Origin: Companilactobacillus zhongbaensis
GTDB lineage: Bacteria; Bacillota; Bacilli; Lactobacillales; Lactobacillaceae
NCBI RefSeq assembly: GCF_003946515.1
Contig: NZ_RHOM01000005.1
Location: forward strand, 1-64,000
DNA length: 64,000 bases
Reading direction: 5' to 3'
Shown here: one piece after another, positions 19,506-30,345 of the stretch
How positions within the stretch are numbered: the stretch's first letter is position 1
Layout of the letters: every line of letters begins with the position of its first letter
Made by a program: the position numbers and the translations under genes
The notes under the pieces: generated by a model
What the model was told of the DNA's origin: nothing
Databases searched by the model: none
The model's input: the letters and a program-made list of their open reading frames with translations, nothing else

Positions 19506-19514
19506 TGTTAAAAT
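19506..19514 (+). promoter_or_regulatory. candidate extended -10 promoter for pyrH
   Basis: TGT-TAAAAT (19506-19514) about 30 nt before the pyrH start, with no good -35. The strong upstream terminator means pyrH needs a promoter in this gap. Confidence 0.45.
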
Positions 19515-19544
19515 ATTAAATAGTAAAATTAAAGGAGTGCACTT

Positions 19545-20273
19545 ATGCCTGACATTAAATATAATCGAGTTATTTTAAAGGTTTCTGGAGAAGCATTAGC
19601 CGGTGAAAAAGGATTCGGGATCAACCCACCTGTTATCAAGCAAGTTTCAGAACAAATCAAGAGTATCCATGAATTAGGTGTTGAAATTGCCATCGTCTGT
19701 GGTGGCGGAAACATCTGGCGTGGTGAAACTGGTGCTGAAATGGGAATGGATCGTGCTCAAGCTGATTACATGGGTATGATGGCTACTGTTATGAACGGAC
19801 TTGCTCTTCAAGATGGTTTGGAACAACTAGACGTACCTACACGTGTTCAAACATCAATTGAAATGCGCCAAGTCGCTGAACCATACATTAGAAGAAGAGC
19901 TGTTAGACACCTCGAAAAGGGACGTGTAGTCATTTTTGCCGGTGGTACAGGTAATCCTTACTTCTCAACTGATACAACTGCTGTATTACGTGCAGCTGAA
20001 ATCGAAGCCGACGTTATTTTAATGGCTAAGAACAACGTTGACGGTGTTTATTCTGCTGATCCTAAGAAGGACCCAGAAGCTAAGAAATACGATGAATTGT
20101 CACAACTTGATATTATTAACAAGAACTTAGGTGTAATGGATTCAACTGCTTCATCATTATCAATGGACAACAATATTCCATTGATCGTCTTTAACTTGAA
20201 CAAAGCCGAGAACATCAGAAAAGTCGTTCAAGGTGAAAATATTGGAACAATCATAAAGGGTGGTACAAAATAA
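19545..20273 (+). CDS. pyrH: UMP kinase
   Basis: Amino-acid-kinase-fold enzyme that phosphorylates UMP and is normally activated by GTP and inhibited by UTP. The 242-residue protein has [46 protein letters not shown] and [17 protein letters not shown] precedes the ATG. The stop directly abuts the frr start, the common pyrH-frr pairing. Confidence 0.97.
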   Translation: MPDIKYNRVILKVSGEALAGEKGFGINPPVIKQVSEQIKSIHELGVEIAIVCGGGNIWRGETGAEMGMDRAQADYMGMMATVMNGLALQDGLEQLDVPTRVQTSIEMRQVAEPYIRRRAVRHLEKGRVVIFAGGTGNPYFSTDTTAVLRAAEIEADVILMAKNNVDGVYSADPKKDPEAKKYDELSQLDIINKNLGVMDSTASSLSMDNNIPLIVFNLNKAENIRKVVQGENIGTIIKGGTK

Positions 20274-20834
20274 ATGGCTGAAAATATTGCGATTACAACA
20301 TCAAAAGAAAAAATGAACAGCTCTATTGAAGTATTAAACCGTGAATTGGCTAACATTCGTGCAGGTAAGGCAAATGCTTCAATTCTGAACAACGTAAAGG
20401 TTGAATATTACGGAACTTTAGTACCATTGAATCAAGTTGCTTCAATCAACATTCCGGAAGCACGTGTGCTCCTGATCTCACCTTATGATAAGACAGCACT
20501 TGATGCTATCGAACACGCCATCAACTCATCAGACTTGGGCTTAAACCCAGCTAATGATGGTGATGTAATTCGCTTGGTTATCCCACAACTTACTGGTGAA
20601 CGTAGAAAAGAAATCGCTAAGCAAGTGGGTAAAGAAGCTGAAGATGCACGTGTTGCTGTCAGAAACGTCCGTCGTGAAGGAATGGATTCAATTAAGAAAC
20701 AACTCAAGAATAGTGATATTACTGAAGACGCATTCCACGACATTGAAGATCAAATTCAAAAGGTTACAGATAAAGCTGTTGAAAACATCAACAAGTTAGC
20801 AGAAGCCAAAGAAAAGGAAATCACTGAAGGATAG
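20274..20834 (+). CDS. frr: ribosome recycling factor
   Basis: With EF-G, splits the post-termination ribosome. The 186-residue protein has the family pattern LNRELANIRAGKANASIL near residues 22-39 and VRNVRREGMDSIKK plus EDQIQKVTDKAVENINKL in the long three-helix bundle. The ATG follows the pyrH stop with no gap, so translation is probably coupled. Its TAG stop sits in the loop of a small hairpin. Confidence 0.97.
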   Translation: MAENIAITTSKEKMNSSIEVLNRELANIRAGKANASILNNVKVEYYGTLVPLNQVASINIPEARVLLISPYDKTALDAIEHAINSSDLGLNPANDGDVIRLVIPQLTGERRKEIAKQVGKEAEDARVAVRNVRREGMDSIKKQLKNSDITEDAFHDIEDQIQKVTDKAVENINKLAEAKEKEITEG

Positions 20835-20842
20835 TCCTTCAG
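20824..20842 (+). other. hairpin holding the frr stop codon
   Basis: CTGAAGGA-TAG-TCCTTCAG is a perfect 8-bp stem whose 3-nt loop is the frr stop codon. There is no T run, so termination is unlikely. It may affect translation of uppS, which lacks a clear Shine-Dalgarno. Confidence 0.7.
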
Positions 20843-20854
20843 AACGATCGTGTT

Positions 20855-21598
20855 ATGACAGAAAATAAAATTGATGGGCAAAATAAGAATTTGCGAGTGC
20901 CAAATCATATTGCCATCATCATGGATGGTAATGGTCGTTGGGCTAAGCGTAGTGGACAACCACGGATAGCTGGTCATAAAGAAGGCATGAACAACGTTAA
21001 ACGAATCGCCACTACCGCAAGCAATTTGGGCGTAAAAGTGTTAAGTTTATATGCATTTTCGACAGAGAACTGGAAGAGACCTAGTACTGAAGTCAATTTC
21101 TTAATGAAACTGCCAGTCGACTTTTTCTCAGTTTTCATGCCTGATTTGATCAAAGAGAATATCCGTGTCGTTATTACCGGTTTTAAAGACGATCTGCCCG
21201 CAAAGACGAAAAGAGTCGTCGATAAAGCGATGGAAGACACCAAGGATAATACCGGAATGATCTTGAACTTCGCCTTTAATTATGGAGGTCGTGCCGAAAT
21301 TTTAAATGCGACTAAAATAATTGCTGAGAAAGCCCTGGCAGGTGAGATCACACCTGATCAAATCGATGAAAAAGCTTTTTCCGATGAATTATTTACTAAC
21401 ATTTTAGGTGATTACGCTGATCCAGATCTTTTGATCAGAACTAGTGGAGAAGAGCGGATTTCTAACTTCTTATTGTGGCAAATGGCGTATACTGAAATGG
21501 TATTTGATGATGCATACTGGCCAGATTTCACATCTGATGATTTGGTCAATGATATTAAGATTTTCAATGACAGGGACCGTCGATTCGGTACTGTTTAA
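20855..21598 (+). CDS. uppS: undecaprenyl diphosphate synthase (isoprenyl transferase)
   Basis: Cis-prenyltransferase making the C55 lipid carrier for the cell wall. The 247-residue protein has HIAIIMDGNGRWAKR (catalytic Asp, residues about 18-32), HKEGMNNVKRI, LYAFSTENWKRP and the C-terminal RTSGEERISNFLLWQMAYTE. The sequence before the ATG has no good Shine-Dalgarno; a hairpin around the frr stop lies 13 nt upstream. Next to cdsA, as is usual. Confidence 0.96.
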   Translation: MTENKIDGQNKNLRVPNHIAIIMDGNGRWAKRSGQPRIAGHKEGMNNVKRIATTASNLGVKVLSLYAFSTENWKRPSTEVNFLMKLPVDFFSVFMPDLIKENIRVVITGFKDDLPAKTKRVVDKAMEDTKDNTGMILNFAFNYGGRAEILNATKIIAEKALAGEITPDQIDEKAFSDELFTNILGDYADPDLLIRTSGEERISNFLLWQMAYTEMVFDDAYWPDFTSDDLVNDIKIFNDRDRRFGTV

Positions 21599-21612
21599 TT
21601 TGGGGGAAAATT

Positions 21613-22407
21613 ATGAAACAACGTGTAATTACTGCTGTCATTGCACTAGCAATTTTTATACCGATCCTTTTAGCTGGTGGCATTTGGCTTGAGGTCGCTG
21701 CAGCTGCATTGGCAATGGTAGGTGTTTTTGAGATTTATATTATGCGTAAGCGTATAATAGTGTCAATCGACTTCATTATTACTATTTTGGGTACCTTAGC
21801 ATTAGCAGTCCCGTTGAATTTCTACAAAGGTTGGATGCCAACCGGATTCAGTCGCTTAGATATTTTGTATATCTTCGTCGTCTTGCTATTGATGGTAACC
21901 GTCTTTACTAAGAATAAATTTAACTTTGAAGATGCTGCCATTTCTGCCATCACCATGGTGTATGTCGGAATTGGTTTTCATTATTTGGCATCAGTTCGAA
22001 ACTCCAGAGCCGGTTTAGGTCTTTTGTTATTTGCATTGATCGTCGTTTGGTCAACTGATATTTTTGCCTATACATTTGGTAGAAAAATCGGTAAACACAA
22101 GTTATGGCCTGCAATTAGCCCTAACAAAACCTGGGAAGGTACAATTGCCGGAATAATTTGTGCTCTTATTTTTTCAGGGATCTACATGATTTTTGTCCCT
22201 CAAAAATATCCAATGATCGATATGCTCATGATTGCATTCGTTCTTTCGATCTTTGGTCAAATTGGTGATTTAATAGAATCGGCTTACAAACGATTTTATA
22301 AAGTCAAAGACTCAGGTAACATTTTGCCAGGCCACGGTGGTATTTTGGATAGATTCGATAGCATGTTAATTGTTTTACCAATGTTACACATATTTGGTTT
22401 AGTCTAA
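21613..22407 (+). CDS. cdsA: phosphatidate cytidylyltransferase
   Basis: Integral membrane enzyme that makes CDP-diacylglycerol from phosphatidate and CTP. The 264-residue protein has several membrane segments (for example residues 5-35 and 60-75) and the CDS signature SAYKRFYKVKDSGNILPGHG followed by GILDRFDS. GGGGG precedes the ATG. It supplies phospholipid synthesis in the uppS-cdsA-rseP cluster. Confidence 0.96.
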   Translation: MKQRVITAVIALAIFIPILLAGGIWLEVAAAALAMVGVFEIYIMRKRIIVSIDFIITILGTLALAVPLNFYKGWMPTGFSRLDILYIFVVLLLMVTVFTKNKFNFEDAAISAITMVYVGIGFHYLASVRNSRAGLGLLLFALIVVWSTDIFAYTFGRKIGKHKLWPAISPNKTWEGTIAGIICALIFSGIYMIFVPQKYPMIDMLMIAFVLSIFGQIGDLIESAYKRFYKVKDSGNILPGHGGILDRFDSMLIVLPMLHIFGLV

Positions 22408-22426
22408 TCGCTTCGTGGAGGTTAAA

Positions 22427-23698
22427 ATGACCGCGATAATAACATTTATAATTGTTTTTGGTATTCTGGTGATCGTTCATGAATTTGGACATTACATCGC
22501 TGCCAAAAAGTCAGGAATTTTAGTGCGCGAGTTTTCGGTCGGAATGGGCCCTAAAATCGTTGCTTACCGCAAAAATAGTACAACTTATACATTGAGACTT
22601 TTACCACTTGGTGGCTATGTCAGAATGGCCGGGTCACAAGATGATGACTCCGAGATCAAGCCTGGTACTATGTCTTCTTTAGTCATAGACGATAATCGAA
22701 AAGTGACTAAAATCATTATTTCCAGCAAAGTTTACGACGCTAATGGTGTACCAGTTCAGATATCAAAAGCTGACTTAGTAGATGATTTGTTCATCGAAGG
22801 TTATGAAAATGGCGACGAGTCTGAAACGAAACGCTTTGAGGTCGATCACGATGCAACTATCGTTGAAGAAGATGGTACCGAGGTGCAAATTGCCCCTCGT
22901 GACGTTCAACTTCAATCAGTTTCCGTTTGGAAACGAATGATCACAAATTTTGCTGGACCTTTTAATAACTTCGTTTTAGCAATCGTTCTTTCGATACTCG
23001 CCGCATTTATGATGAGTGGCGGTGTTTTGACTAATACTAACCAACTGGGAGAGATCCAACACAATAGTGTGGCTCAAAAAGCTGGTTTGAAGCAAAACGA
23101 TACAATTACCGCTGTTAATGGTAAAAAGACGGATAATTGGACAGAATTGATCACAGCAATCCAAGCTCGTCCTGGCAAGAAAACTACTTTAACTGTGAAA
23201 CATGGTGACAAGACTAAGGAAGTCAGTGTTGTTCCTAAATCAGTCAAGAGTAGTGGTCAAACCTACGGTATGATCGGTGTAGCAGCACAGTTAGATAATT
23301 CGGTCGCTGCTAAATTGAAATATGGATTCACTTCTAGTTTCCAAACTACTCAAGCAATCTTTACTCAATTAGGGAAGATGCTGACTGGAGGATTTAATAT
23401 TAACCAGCTGGCTGGTCCCGTTGGTATTTACTCAATGACGTCACAAGCTTCATCACTGGGGATCGTATATGTAATTCAATTTATGGCTATGTTGTCACTT
23501 AACTTAGGGATCGTAAACTTGATTCCTATTCCAGCCCTTGATGGTGGAAAAATCGTGATGAATATAGTTGAAGCAATCAGACGTAAGCCAATTCCAGAAG
23601 AATACGAAACTGTAATTTCGCTGATTGGCGTGGGGATTTTAGTATTATTAATGGTTGCAGTTACTTGGAACGATATTCAAAGATTCTTTATTAAATAG
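22427..23698 (+). CDS. rseP: site-2 intramembrane metalloprotease RseP
   Basis: Zinc protease that cuts membrane-embedded substrates. The 423-residue protein has the zinc motif HEFGH (residues 18-22) in the first membrane helix, a central PDZ domain (NSVAQKAGLKQNDTITAVNG) and the second zinc ligand region PIPALDGGKI. The ATG at 22427 follows GGAGG (22417-22421); an upstream GTG is part of that site. Precedes proS, a common Lactobacillales order. Confidence 0.95.
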   Translation: MTAIITFIIVFGILVIVHEFGHYIAAKKSGILVREFSVGMGPKIVAYRKNSTTYTLRLLPLGGYVRMAGSQDDDSEIKPGTMSSLVIDDNRKVTKIIISSKVYDANGVPVQISKADLVDDLFIEGYENGDESETKRFEVDHDATIVEEDGTEVQIAPRDVQLQSVSVWKRMITNFAGPFNNFVLAIVLSILAAFMMSGGVLTNTNQLGEIQHNSVAQKAGLKQNDTITAVNGKKTDNWTELITAIQARPGKKTTLTVKHGDKTKEVSVVPKSVKSSGQTYGMIGVAAQLDNSVAAKLKYGFTSSFQTTQAIFTQLGKMLTGGFNINQLAGPVGIYSMTSQASSLGIVYVIQFMAMLSLNLGIVNLIPIPALDGGKIVMNIVEAIRRKPIPEEYETVISLIGVGILVLLMVAVTWNDIQRFFIK

Positions 23699-23713
23699 GG
23701 GGTACTACCGAAA

Positions 23714-25420
23714 ATGAAACAATCTCGAATGTACATTCCAACTTTAAAACAAATACCTTCTGATGCTGAGGCCGTTAGCCATCAACTGATGCTACGTGCT
23801 GGTTATATCAGACAAGTTTCCGCAGGTGCATACGCACTTTTGCCGTTAGCTTGGGATGTTATTTTAAAGATCGAAAACATCATCCGTAAAGAGATGAAAA
23901 AAATCGATGCCGTTGAAATGATGATGCCAGCTTTGATACCGGCGGATTTGTGGAAAGAAAGCGGCCGCTTTAAAACTTACGGTGAAAATTTGTTTAAGTT
24001 TGAAGATAGACATGATCGAGAATTCATTTTGGGACCGACCCATGAAGAAACTTTTACTAGTGTAATTAAAGAACAGCTAAATAGTTACAAGAAATTACCA
24101 ATGGTCTTGTATGAACTACAACCTAAATATCGTGACGAAGATCGTCCTAGATATGGACTGCTTCGTTGTCGCGAATTTTATATGAAGGATGCTTATTCAT
24201 TTGCTGCAAATGCAGAACAGACGGATGTCATCTTTAATCAAATGGAGACAGCATACAAGAATATTTTCGATGCATGTAAGCTAGATTATCGGACGATAAT
24301 TGGAAATGCTGGTCCGATGGGTGGAACTGATTCAAAAGAATTTTCAGTTGTCGCCGGCATCGGTGAGGATACAATTGTTTTTTCAGATGATAGTAATTAT
24401 TCGGCTAACTTGGAAATGGCTACTAGTAAGATCGAACAAGTTCCCTCGGAGAAACATTTGCCAATGGAAGAAGTTTCAACTCCGGATGCACATACGATTG
24501 ATGCCTTAGCTAAATTTTTGCAGATCGAACCTAACAAGATAATGAAAGCTGTCGCCGTCATGGCTGACGAACAACCAGTCTTAGTCATGATCCGTGGTGA
24601 TTATCAAGTTAATAGTATTAAGCTACGAAATGTTTTGAACGTTAATTTGGTTGAAGAGGCAACTCCAGATGAGGTGAGAAAGGTCTTCGGAAGTGCTCCA
24701 GGATTTATTTCACCATATGGGATCGCAGATGATGTCAAAGTCATTTTCGATAGCTCTCTGGAAGGTTTAGATAACTTTGTGATAGGTGCAAACAAAGATG
24801 ATAAGCATTTGATCAACGCTAATTTTGAAGATGTCGTTGAAGGTCCTGTTGAATTTAATGATGTTCGTGTCGTTAAAGAAGGGGAAGTATCTCCTGATGG
24901 ACACGGTCATTTAGAATTCACTAAGGGTATTGAAATTGGTCACATTTTTAAGTTAGGAACGAGATTTTCTAACTCATTAGGAGCCAATTTCATCGATGAA
25001 GATGGCAAATCTAAACCATTATTAATGGGAAGTTATGGTATTGGAATTTCACGATTGCTTTCTGCTATAATTGAACAACACAATGATGAAAACGGCATAG
25101 TTTGGCCTGCTAAACTAAGTCCATTTCAAGTTCATGTTGTACCGATTAAATATAGCAATGATGATCAACACAAGCTTAGCGACGAGGTAGTTCAATTACT
25201 TCAAGATGAAGGATTCGATGTCTTATTAGATGATCGAAATGAACGTGCCGGAGTTAAGTTTGCTGATTCCGACTTAATGGGATTCCCAATTAGAATTACT
25301 GTGGGTAAGAAAGCAGTAGATTCAATCGTTGAACTGAAGTTACGTAAGACTGGTGAGACGATTGAAGTCAACAAAGACGAATTAGTTAATTCGGTAAAAA
25401 TTTTGCTTAAGAATCAGTAA
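23714..25420 (+). CDS. proS: prolyl-tRNA synthetase, bacterial type
   Basis: Class II synthetase charging tRNA-Pro. The 568-residue protein has motif 1 (RAGYIRQVSAGAYALLPL), motif 2 (RYGLLRCREFYMKDAYSF), the inserted YbaK-like editing domain between about residues 230 and 390 (PNKIMKAVAVM, FISPYGI) and motif 3 (LMGSYGIGISRLLSA). The editing domain clears Ala-tRNA-Pro. It is complete and sits in its usual place between rseP and polC. The window also encodes a second, archaeal-type ProRS at 49150. Confidence 0.97.
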   Translation: MKQSRMYIPTLKQIPSDAEAVSHQLMLRAGYIRQVSAGAYALLPLAWDVILKIENIIRKEMKKIDAVEMMMPALIPADLWKESGRFKTYGENLFKFEDRHDREFILGPTHEETFTSVIKEQLNSYKKLPMVLYELQPKYRDEDRPRYGLLRCREFYMKDAYSFAANAEQTDVIFNQMETAYKNIFDACKLDYRTIIGNAGPMGGTDSKEFSVVAGIGEDTIVFSDDSNYSANLEMATSKIEQVPSEKHLPMEEVSTPDAHTIDALAKFLQIEPNKIMKAVAVMADEQPVLVMIRGDYQVNSIKLRNVLNVNLVEEATPDEVRKVFGSAPGFISPYGIADDVKVIFDSSLEGLDNFVIGANKDDKHLINANFEDVVEGPVEFNDVRVVKEGEVSPDGHGHLEFTKGIEIGHIFKLGTRFSNSLGANFIDEDGKSKPLLMGSYGIGISRLLSAIIEQHNDENGIVWPAKLSPFQVHVVPIKYSNDDQHKLSDEVVQLLQDEGFDVLLDDRNERAGVKFADSDLMGFPIRITVGKKAVDSIVELKLRKTGETIEVNKDELVNSVKILLKNQ

Positions 25421-25459
25421 TGAGGCTTAAGCTTTTTTTATTCACGAAAGGTATTTTTT

Positions 25460-28400
25460 ATGTCAGATAACAAAGATTTATTTCAAATTCTGATCGAACA
25501 GATTAAATTAAACAACATCTTACCAAACAGCCATTCGTTTGATGATGCTAAATTGAACAAAGTTGAAGTCCATAAGAAGTCACAACGGTGGACTTTCTTT
25601 TTTGAGTTCAGCAATATTTTGCCATTTCAAGAATTTCAGATTTTTAAGCAAGCCTTAACAGAAGGTTTTAAAGATATTAAGGCGGTTGATTTTCAAATTG
25701 ATGTCAAAGACGCCCCATTAGATGAAAACTTGATCAAAGATTATTGGCAATTCGTATTGAGTACAGCTCAATTGAATTCACCAGTGGTCTCACAATTGTT
25801 GCAGCAAAATCCACCACATTTGGAAAACGGTCAAGTATTTTTATCGGTCTCAAATAAATTCATGGCTGACTTTATGGATGGGGATATTTGTGAGGGAATT
25901 CAAAACGAATATAGTAATTTAGGATTTCCACCATTCAAGATCCGTTGCAATGTTGACGAAGCTAAATCACAAGCTAAGATGGAAGCCTTGAAAATTGCTA
26001 ATGCTGAAAAGGAAAAAGCTTTCCAAGATAAGGCTAAAGTCGTGATCGAAAAAAAAGCTAAGAAGGCTTCGACTAGCAATGTCCAGCGTCTAGGAAAGAA
26101 AATTGCCGACGATGCACCGATCACATCAATGGTCGATATTATCGAAGAAGATCGAAACAAAGTTGTTGAAGGTTATATTTTTGATAAAGACGTTCGCAAA
26201 CTTAAATCAGGTCGTTCGTTGATGATCTTGAAGGTTACTGATTATAGTTCATCATTTAGTATTAAGAAGTTTTCTAACGGTGATGATGATGAGGTCTTTT
26301 TCGAAGACTTGGATAAGGGTGCTTGGATCCGTGTTCGTGGAAACGTACAAGAGGATACCTTTTCTCGTGAATTGGTAATTATGGCAAACGATATTAATTT
26401 GATCAAGCATGAATCTCGTCAAGATACAGCTCCTGAAGATAACAAGCGGATCGAACTCCACGCCCATACTAATATGAGCCAGATGGATGCTATTCCTAGT
26501 CCTACGGCTTTGATCAAACGTGCCAGTGACTGGGGACAGTCAGCTATTGCGATCACAGATCATCGTGCCTTACAAGCCTTCCCGGAGGCATATTCAGCTG
26601 GTCAAAAATTCGGTGTCAAGATCGGCTACGGTGTCGAGATTGACTTAGTCGATGAAGGTAATCCGATTGCATACAATTTGCGCGACGAAGCGCTTGAAGG
26701 TGCAGAATACGTTATTTTTGATACTGAGACTACCGGTCTTTCAGCGGTTTACGATTCGATCATCGAAATCGGAGCCACGAAGATGAAAGACGGGGAAGTT
26801 ATTGCTCGTTTTGATAAATTTATCAATCCAGGTCATCCATTGTCAGAAGTTACTACTAATTTGACGAGTATTACTGATGACATGGTCAAGGATGCTCCCG
26901 ATGAAAAAGTCATCATCAATGAATTCATGGACTTTATCGGGGACGATATCTTGGTCGGACACAATGTGACTTTCGATATGGGATTCATGAATGCTGCTTT
27001 GACTCGAATCGGTCGGGAACGCTTATCGATGCCTGTGATCGATACGTTGGAATTGTCAAGGACACTTCATTCTGAGTATCGAAACCATAAACTTGATTCG
27101 TTGGCTAAACGTTACAATATCGTCTTGGAACATCACCATCGAGCCGATTCCGATGCGGAAACTACTGGATATTTGATGTACAAGCTTTTCGAAGAATTAG
27201 AAGCTAAGTTTTCCACTAATAATGTCTCACAATTGAATGACAATGTTGGTGGTGAGGATGCATATAAGCAAGCTCGTCCGAGCCATGCAATTTTGATTGC
27301 AAAAACCCAAGCTGGCTTGAAGAATCTTTTTAAGATCGTGTCATATTCAATGACGCAATACTTTTATCGAACAGCGCGCGTACCTCGTCGATTATTGAAC
27401 AAATACCGTGAAGGTATTGTCGTTGGTTCGGCCTGCAAAGATGGTGAAGTCTTCAATACCATGATGCAAAAAGGTTACGACGTAACTCGTGAAATCGCAC
27501 AATACTACGATTACTTGGAAGTTATGCCAAAAGCTGTTTACCAACATTTGATCGACATTAAGATCATCCGTGATGAGACAGCTTTGGAAGAGATCATTGC
27601 TAATATCGTTAAATTAGGTAAAGAGATCAACAAGCCGGTTGTTGCTACTGGGGATGTTCATTACTTAGATGAAACCGACAAGGTTTATCGAGATATCGTT
27701 ATTAAAGCTGTTAAGAGTAATCCACTTGCTCGACAAGAATTACCAGATGTGCAATTTAGAACGACCAATGAAATGTTTGATGCTTTTTCCTTTTTAGATG
27801 ATGAAACTGAACAAGAGATCATCGTTGATAATCCAAAGAAGATCATGGATGGTATCGAAGAGATCTCACCAGTTAAAGATCGTCTTTATACTCCGAAAAT
27901 GGATGGGGCAGAAGATGAGATCCGTAACTTAACACTCAATAAGGCTCATGAATTATACGGGGATCCACTTCCAGATATCGTTCAAGAGCGAATGGACAAA
28001 GAGCTTAAGAGTATTATCGGTAATGGATTCTCGGTTATTTATTTGATTTCTCAACGACTAGTTTATAAATCGAATAAAGATGGATACTTAGTTGGTAGTC
28101 GTGGTTCCGTTGGTTCAAGTTTCGTTGCTACTATGACCGGTATTACTGAGGTTAATCCATTGGCGCCACATTACCGTTGCCCTAAATGTAAGTATTCAGA
28201 ATTCTTTACCAAAGGTGAAGTGGGATCTGGATTCGACTTGCCCGATAAAAAATGTCCTGAATGTGGAACCGAGTTGTTAAAAGATGGTCAAGATATTCCT
28301 TTCGAAACTTTCTTAGGTTTCAAGGGTGACAAGGTTCCCGATATCGATTTGAACTTCTCAGGTGACTACCAACCGGTAGCTCACAACTATACTAAAGTCT

Positions 28401-29761
28401 TGTTCGGTGAGGATCACGTGTTTAGAGCTGGTACTATCGGAACTATTGCCGACAGAACAGCCTTTGGATACGTGAAAAATTACGAAGAATTGACCGGACA
28501 ACAATTGCGTAATGCCGAAGAAGAACGACTAGCCGTTGGTTCTACTGGTGTAAAAAGAACTACTGGACAGCATCCGGCCGGTATTATCGTAGTTCCTGAT
28601 TACATGGATATTTTTGATTTCACACCGATCCAATATCCGGCTGATGATCAAAATGCTGCCTGGAAAACGACTCACTTTGATTTCCACTCGATCCATGATA
28701 ATATCTTGAAACTCGATATCTTGGGACATGATGATCCAACCATGATCCGGACACTCCAAGATTTGTCGGGGATCGACCCATTGACGATCCCAGTTGACGA
28801 TCCTGAAGTTATGTCTTTGTTCTCAGGAACAGAAGCATTAGGAGTAACACCAGAACAAATTTTTTCAAAGACTGGAACTTTAGGTGTTCCTGAATTTGGT
28901 ACTAGATTTGTTCGTGGGATGCTTGAAAAAACTCATCCAACGACTTTTGCCGAATTGCTGCAAATATCTGGTTTGTCCCATGGTACTGATGTTTGGTTAG
29001 GAAATGCTGAAGAATTGATCGACCAAGGCGTTGTTACTTTGAAGGATGTTATTGGTTGTCGTGATAATATCATGATGGATTTGATCCACTATGGTATGGA
29101 TTCACAGATTTCCTTCCAAATTATGGAGCACGTTCGTAAGGGTAGAGGTATTCCTGACGAATGGAAGCAAGCGATGAAAGATGCCGATGTACCTGATTGG
29201 TACATTCAATCTTGTCTAAAGATCAAGTATATGTTCCCTAAGGCCCATGCTACAGCTTATATTTTGATGGCTCTACGGATCGCCTACTTTAAAGTTCACT
29301 ATCCACTTTATTATTACAGTGCCTACATGTCAGTTCGGGCTGATGATTACAACTTAGTTGCGATGACCAGTGGAAAAGAAGCCGTTAAGAATGCCATGAA
29401 AGAAATCACTGATAAAGGAATGGACGCTTCTACTAAAGAGAAGAACTTGTTGACTGTTTTGGAAATGGCTAACGAATGTTTGGAGCGTGGATTTAATATT
29501 AAGATGGTAGATATTGAAAAGTCTGATGCGTTTGAATTCCAAATCGTTGACGACCATACTTTATTAGCTCCATTTAATGCAATTCCTGGGCTAGGTGACA
29601 ACGTTGCAAAACAAATCGTTGCTGCCCGTGAGGAACAACCATTCTTATCGAAAGAAGACCTTTCTAATCGTGGAAAAGTCTCGAAGACGATCATCGAATA
29701 CATGTCAGAGAATCATGTTTTAGATGGAATGCCTGATGAAAACCAATTATCGTTGTTTTAG
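25460..29761 (+). CDS. polC: DNA polymerase III PolC
   Basis: Replicative Gram-positive polymerase with proofreading exonuclease. The 1433-residue protein is full length: N-terminal domain, OB domain, split PHP domain ([17 protein letters not shown], about residue 332), DEDD exonuclease ([20 protein letters not shown], about residue 417), zinc finger (CPKCKYSEF and CPECGTELL), catalytic aspartates in [13 protein letters not shown], and a C-terminal HhH region ([13 protein letters not shown]). The start follows AAGG by about 9 nt. Probably transcribed with proS. Confidence 0.98.
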   Translation: MSDNKDLFQILIEQIKLNNILPNSHSFDDAKLNKVEVHKKSQRWTFFFEFSNILPFQEFQIFKQALTEGFKDIKAVDFQIDVKDAPLDENLIKDYWQFVLSTAQLNSPVVSQLLQQNPPHLENGQVFLSVSNKFMADFMDGDICEGIQNEYSNLGFPPFKIRCNVDEAKSQAKMEALKIANAEKEKAFQDKAKVVIEKKAKKASTSNVQRLGKKIADDAPITSMVDIIEEDRNKVVEGYIFDKDVRKLKSGRSLMILKVTDYSSSFSIKKFSNGDDDEVFFEDLDKGAWIRVRGNVQEDTFSRELVIMANDINLIKHESRQDTAPEDNKRIELHAHTNMSQMDAIPSPTALIKRASDWGQSAIAITDHRALQAFPEAYSAGQKFGVKIGYGVEIDLVDEGNPIAYNLRDEALEGAEYVIFDTETTGLSAVYDSIIEIGATKMKDGEVIARFDKFINPGHPLSEVTTNLTSITDDMVKDAPDEKVIINEFMDFIGDDILVGHNVTFDMGFMNAALTRIGRERLSMPVIDTLELSRTLHSEYRNHKLDSLAKRYNIVLEHHHRADSDAETTGYLMYKLFEELEAKFSTNNVSQLNDNVGGEDAYKQARPSHAILIAKTQAGLKNLFKIVSYSMTQYFYRTARVPRRLLNKYREGIVVGSACKDGEVFNTMMQKGYDVTREIAQYYDYLEVMPKAVYQHLIDIKIIRDETALEEIIANIVKLGKEINKPVVATGDVHYLDETDKVYRDIVIKAVKSNPLARQELPDVQFRTTNEMFDAFSFLDDETEQEIIVDNPKKIMDGIEEISPVKDRLYTPKMDGAEDEIRNLTLNKAHELYGDPLPDIVQERMDKELKSIIGNGFSVIYLISQRLVYKSNKDGYLVGSRGSVGSSFVATMTGITEVNPLAPHYRCPKCKYSEFFTKGEVGSGFDLPDKKCPECGTELLKDGQDIPFETFLGFKGDKVPDIDLNFSGDYQPVAHNYTKVLFGEDHVFRAGTIGTIADRTAFGYVKNYEELTGQQLRNAEEERLAVGSTGVKRTTGQHPAGIIVVPDYMDIFDFTPIQYPADDQNAAWKTTHFDFHSIHDNILKLDILGHDDPTMIRTLQDLSGIDPLTIPVDDPEVMSLFSGTEALGVTPEQIFSKTGTLGVPEFGTRFVRGMLEKTHPTTFAELLQISGLSHGTDVWLGNAEELIDQGVVTLKDVIGCRDNIMMDLIHYGMDSQISFQIMEHVRKGRGIPDEWKQAMKDADVPDWYIQSCLKIKYMFPKAHATAYILMALRIAYFKVHYPLYYYSAYMSVRADDYNLVAMTSGKEAVKNAMKEITDKGMDASTKEKNLLTVLEMANECLERGFNIKMVDIEKSDAFEFQIVDDHTLLAPFNAIPGLGDNVAKQIVAAREEQPFLSKEDLSNRGKVSKTIIEYMSENHVLDGMPDENQLSLF

Positions 29762-29790
29762 TTGATTTAATCGGATTATTATGGTAAATT
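29762..29790 (+). promoter_or_regulatory. rimP-nusA operon promoter
   Basis: TTGATT (29762-29767), 17 nt and extended -10 TGG-TAAATT (29782-29790), directly after the polC stop. Confidence 0.65.
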
Positions 29791-29814
29791 ATACTTTAGT
29801 TAATTACCGTGAAC

Positions 29815-29841
29815 GAGTGAGCAGAAATGCTCACTCTTTTT
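29815..29841 (+). terminator. terminator/attenuator upstream of rimP
   Basis: GAGTGAGCA-GAAA-TGCTCACTC followed by TTTTT. It lies between the promoter and rimP, so it may attenuate the nusA operon as well as stop polC readthrough. Confidence 0.85.
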
Positions 29842-29867
29842 ATTGCCGATTACTATGGAGGGTGAAT

Positions 29868-30335
29868 TTGAACAACAAAACTGATGAATTAAAAGCCATT
29901 TTACAACCAATATTAGAGAAACATAACTTTTTTCTAGTGGATTTGGAATTTGTTCATGAGCGTGGTGACTGGTACTTGAGAGTTTACGCTGATAAAAAAG
30001 GCGGCATCACGATCGATGATTGCGCCGTTATTAGTGAAGAATATGGGGAAAAATTAGATGAACTAGATCCAATCGATCCAGCTTATTATTTAGAAGTTTC
30101 TTCTCCGGGTGCAGAACGTCCCTTAACGAATGACGAAGATTTAAGTAATTATGAAGGTGCATATGTTAATGTTTCCCTTTACCAAAAGGTAGATGGAGAA
30201 AAGGTTTATGAAGGTCAACTCGATTCAATTACTGATGATCAAATAACGATGACTTATAAAGTTAAGAACATTAAGAAGCAAGTAACGATCGAACGAGATA
30301 AGATTGCCAAGATCCGTCTTGCGATTGAATTCTAA
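29868..30335 (+). CDS. rimP: ribosome maturation factor RimP
   Basis: Needed for 30S maturation. I use TTG 29868, which follows GGAGGG (29857-29862) and gives a normal 155-residue protein beginning MNNKTDELKAILQPILEKHN. Signatures are FFLVDLEFVHERGDWYLRVY and YYLEVSSPGAERPL. An upstream in-frame ATG would span the attenuator and is rejected. First gene of the nusA-infB operon. Confidence 0.94.
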   Translation: MNNKTDELKAILQPILEKHNFFLVDLEFVHERGDWYLRVYADKKGGITIDDCAVISEEYGEKLDELDPIDPAYYLEVSSPGAERPLTNDEDLSNYEGAYVNVSLYQKVDGEKVYEGQLDSITDDQITMTYKVKNIKKQVTIERDKIAKIRLAIEF

Positions 30336-30345
30336 GGAGAATAGC

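Noticed and set aside
25402-25440. GGCTTAAGC plus T run between proS and polC as a terminator
   Set aside because: The stem is only four base pairs, too weak for confident termination; polC shows no clear promoter of its own.
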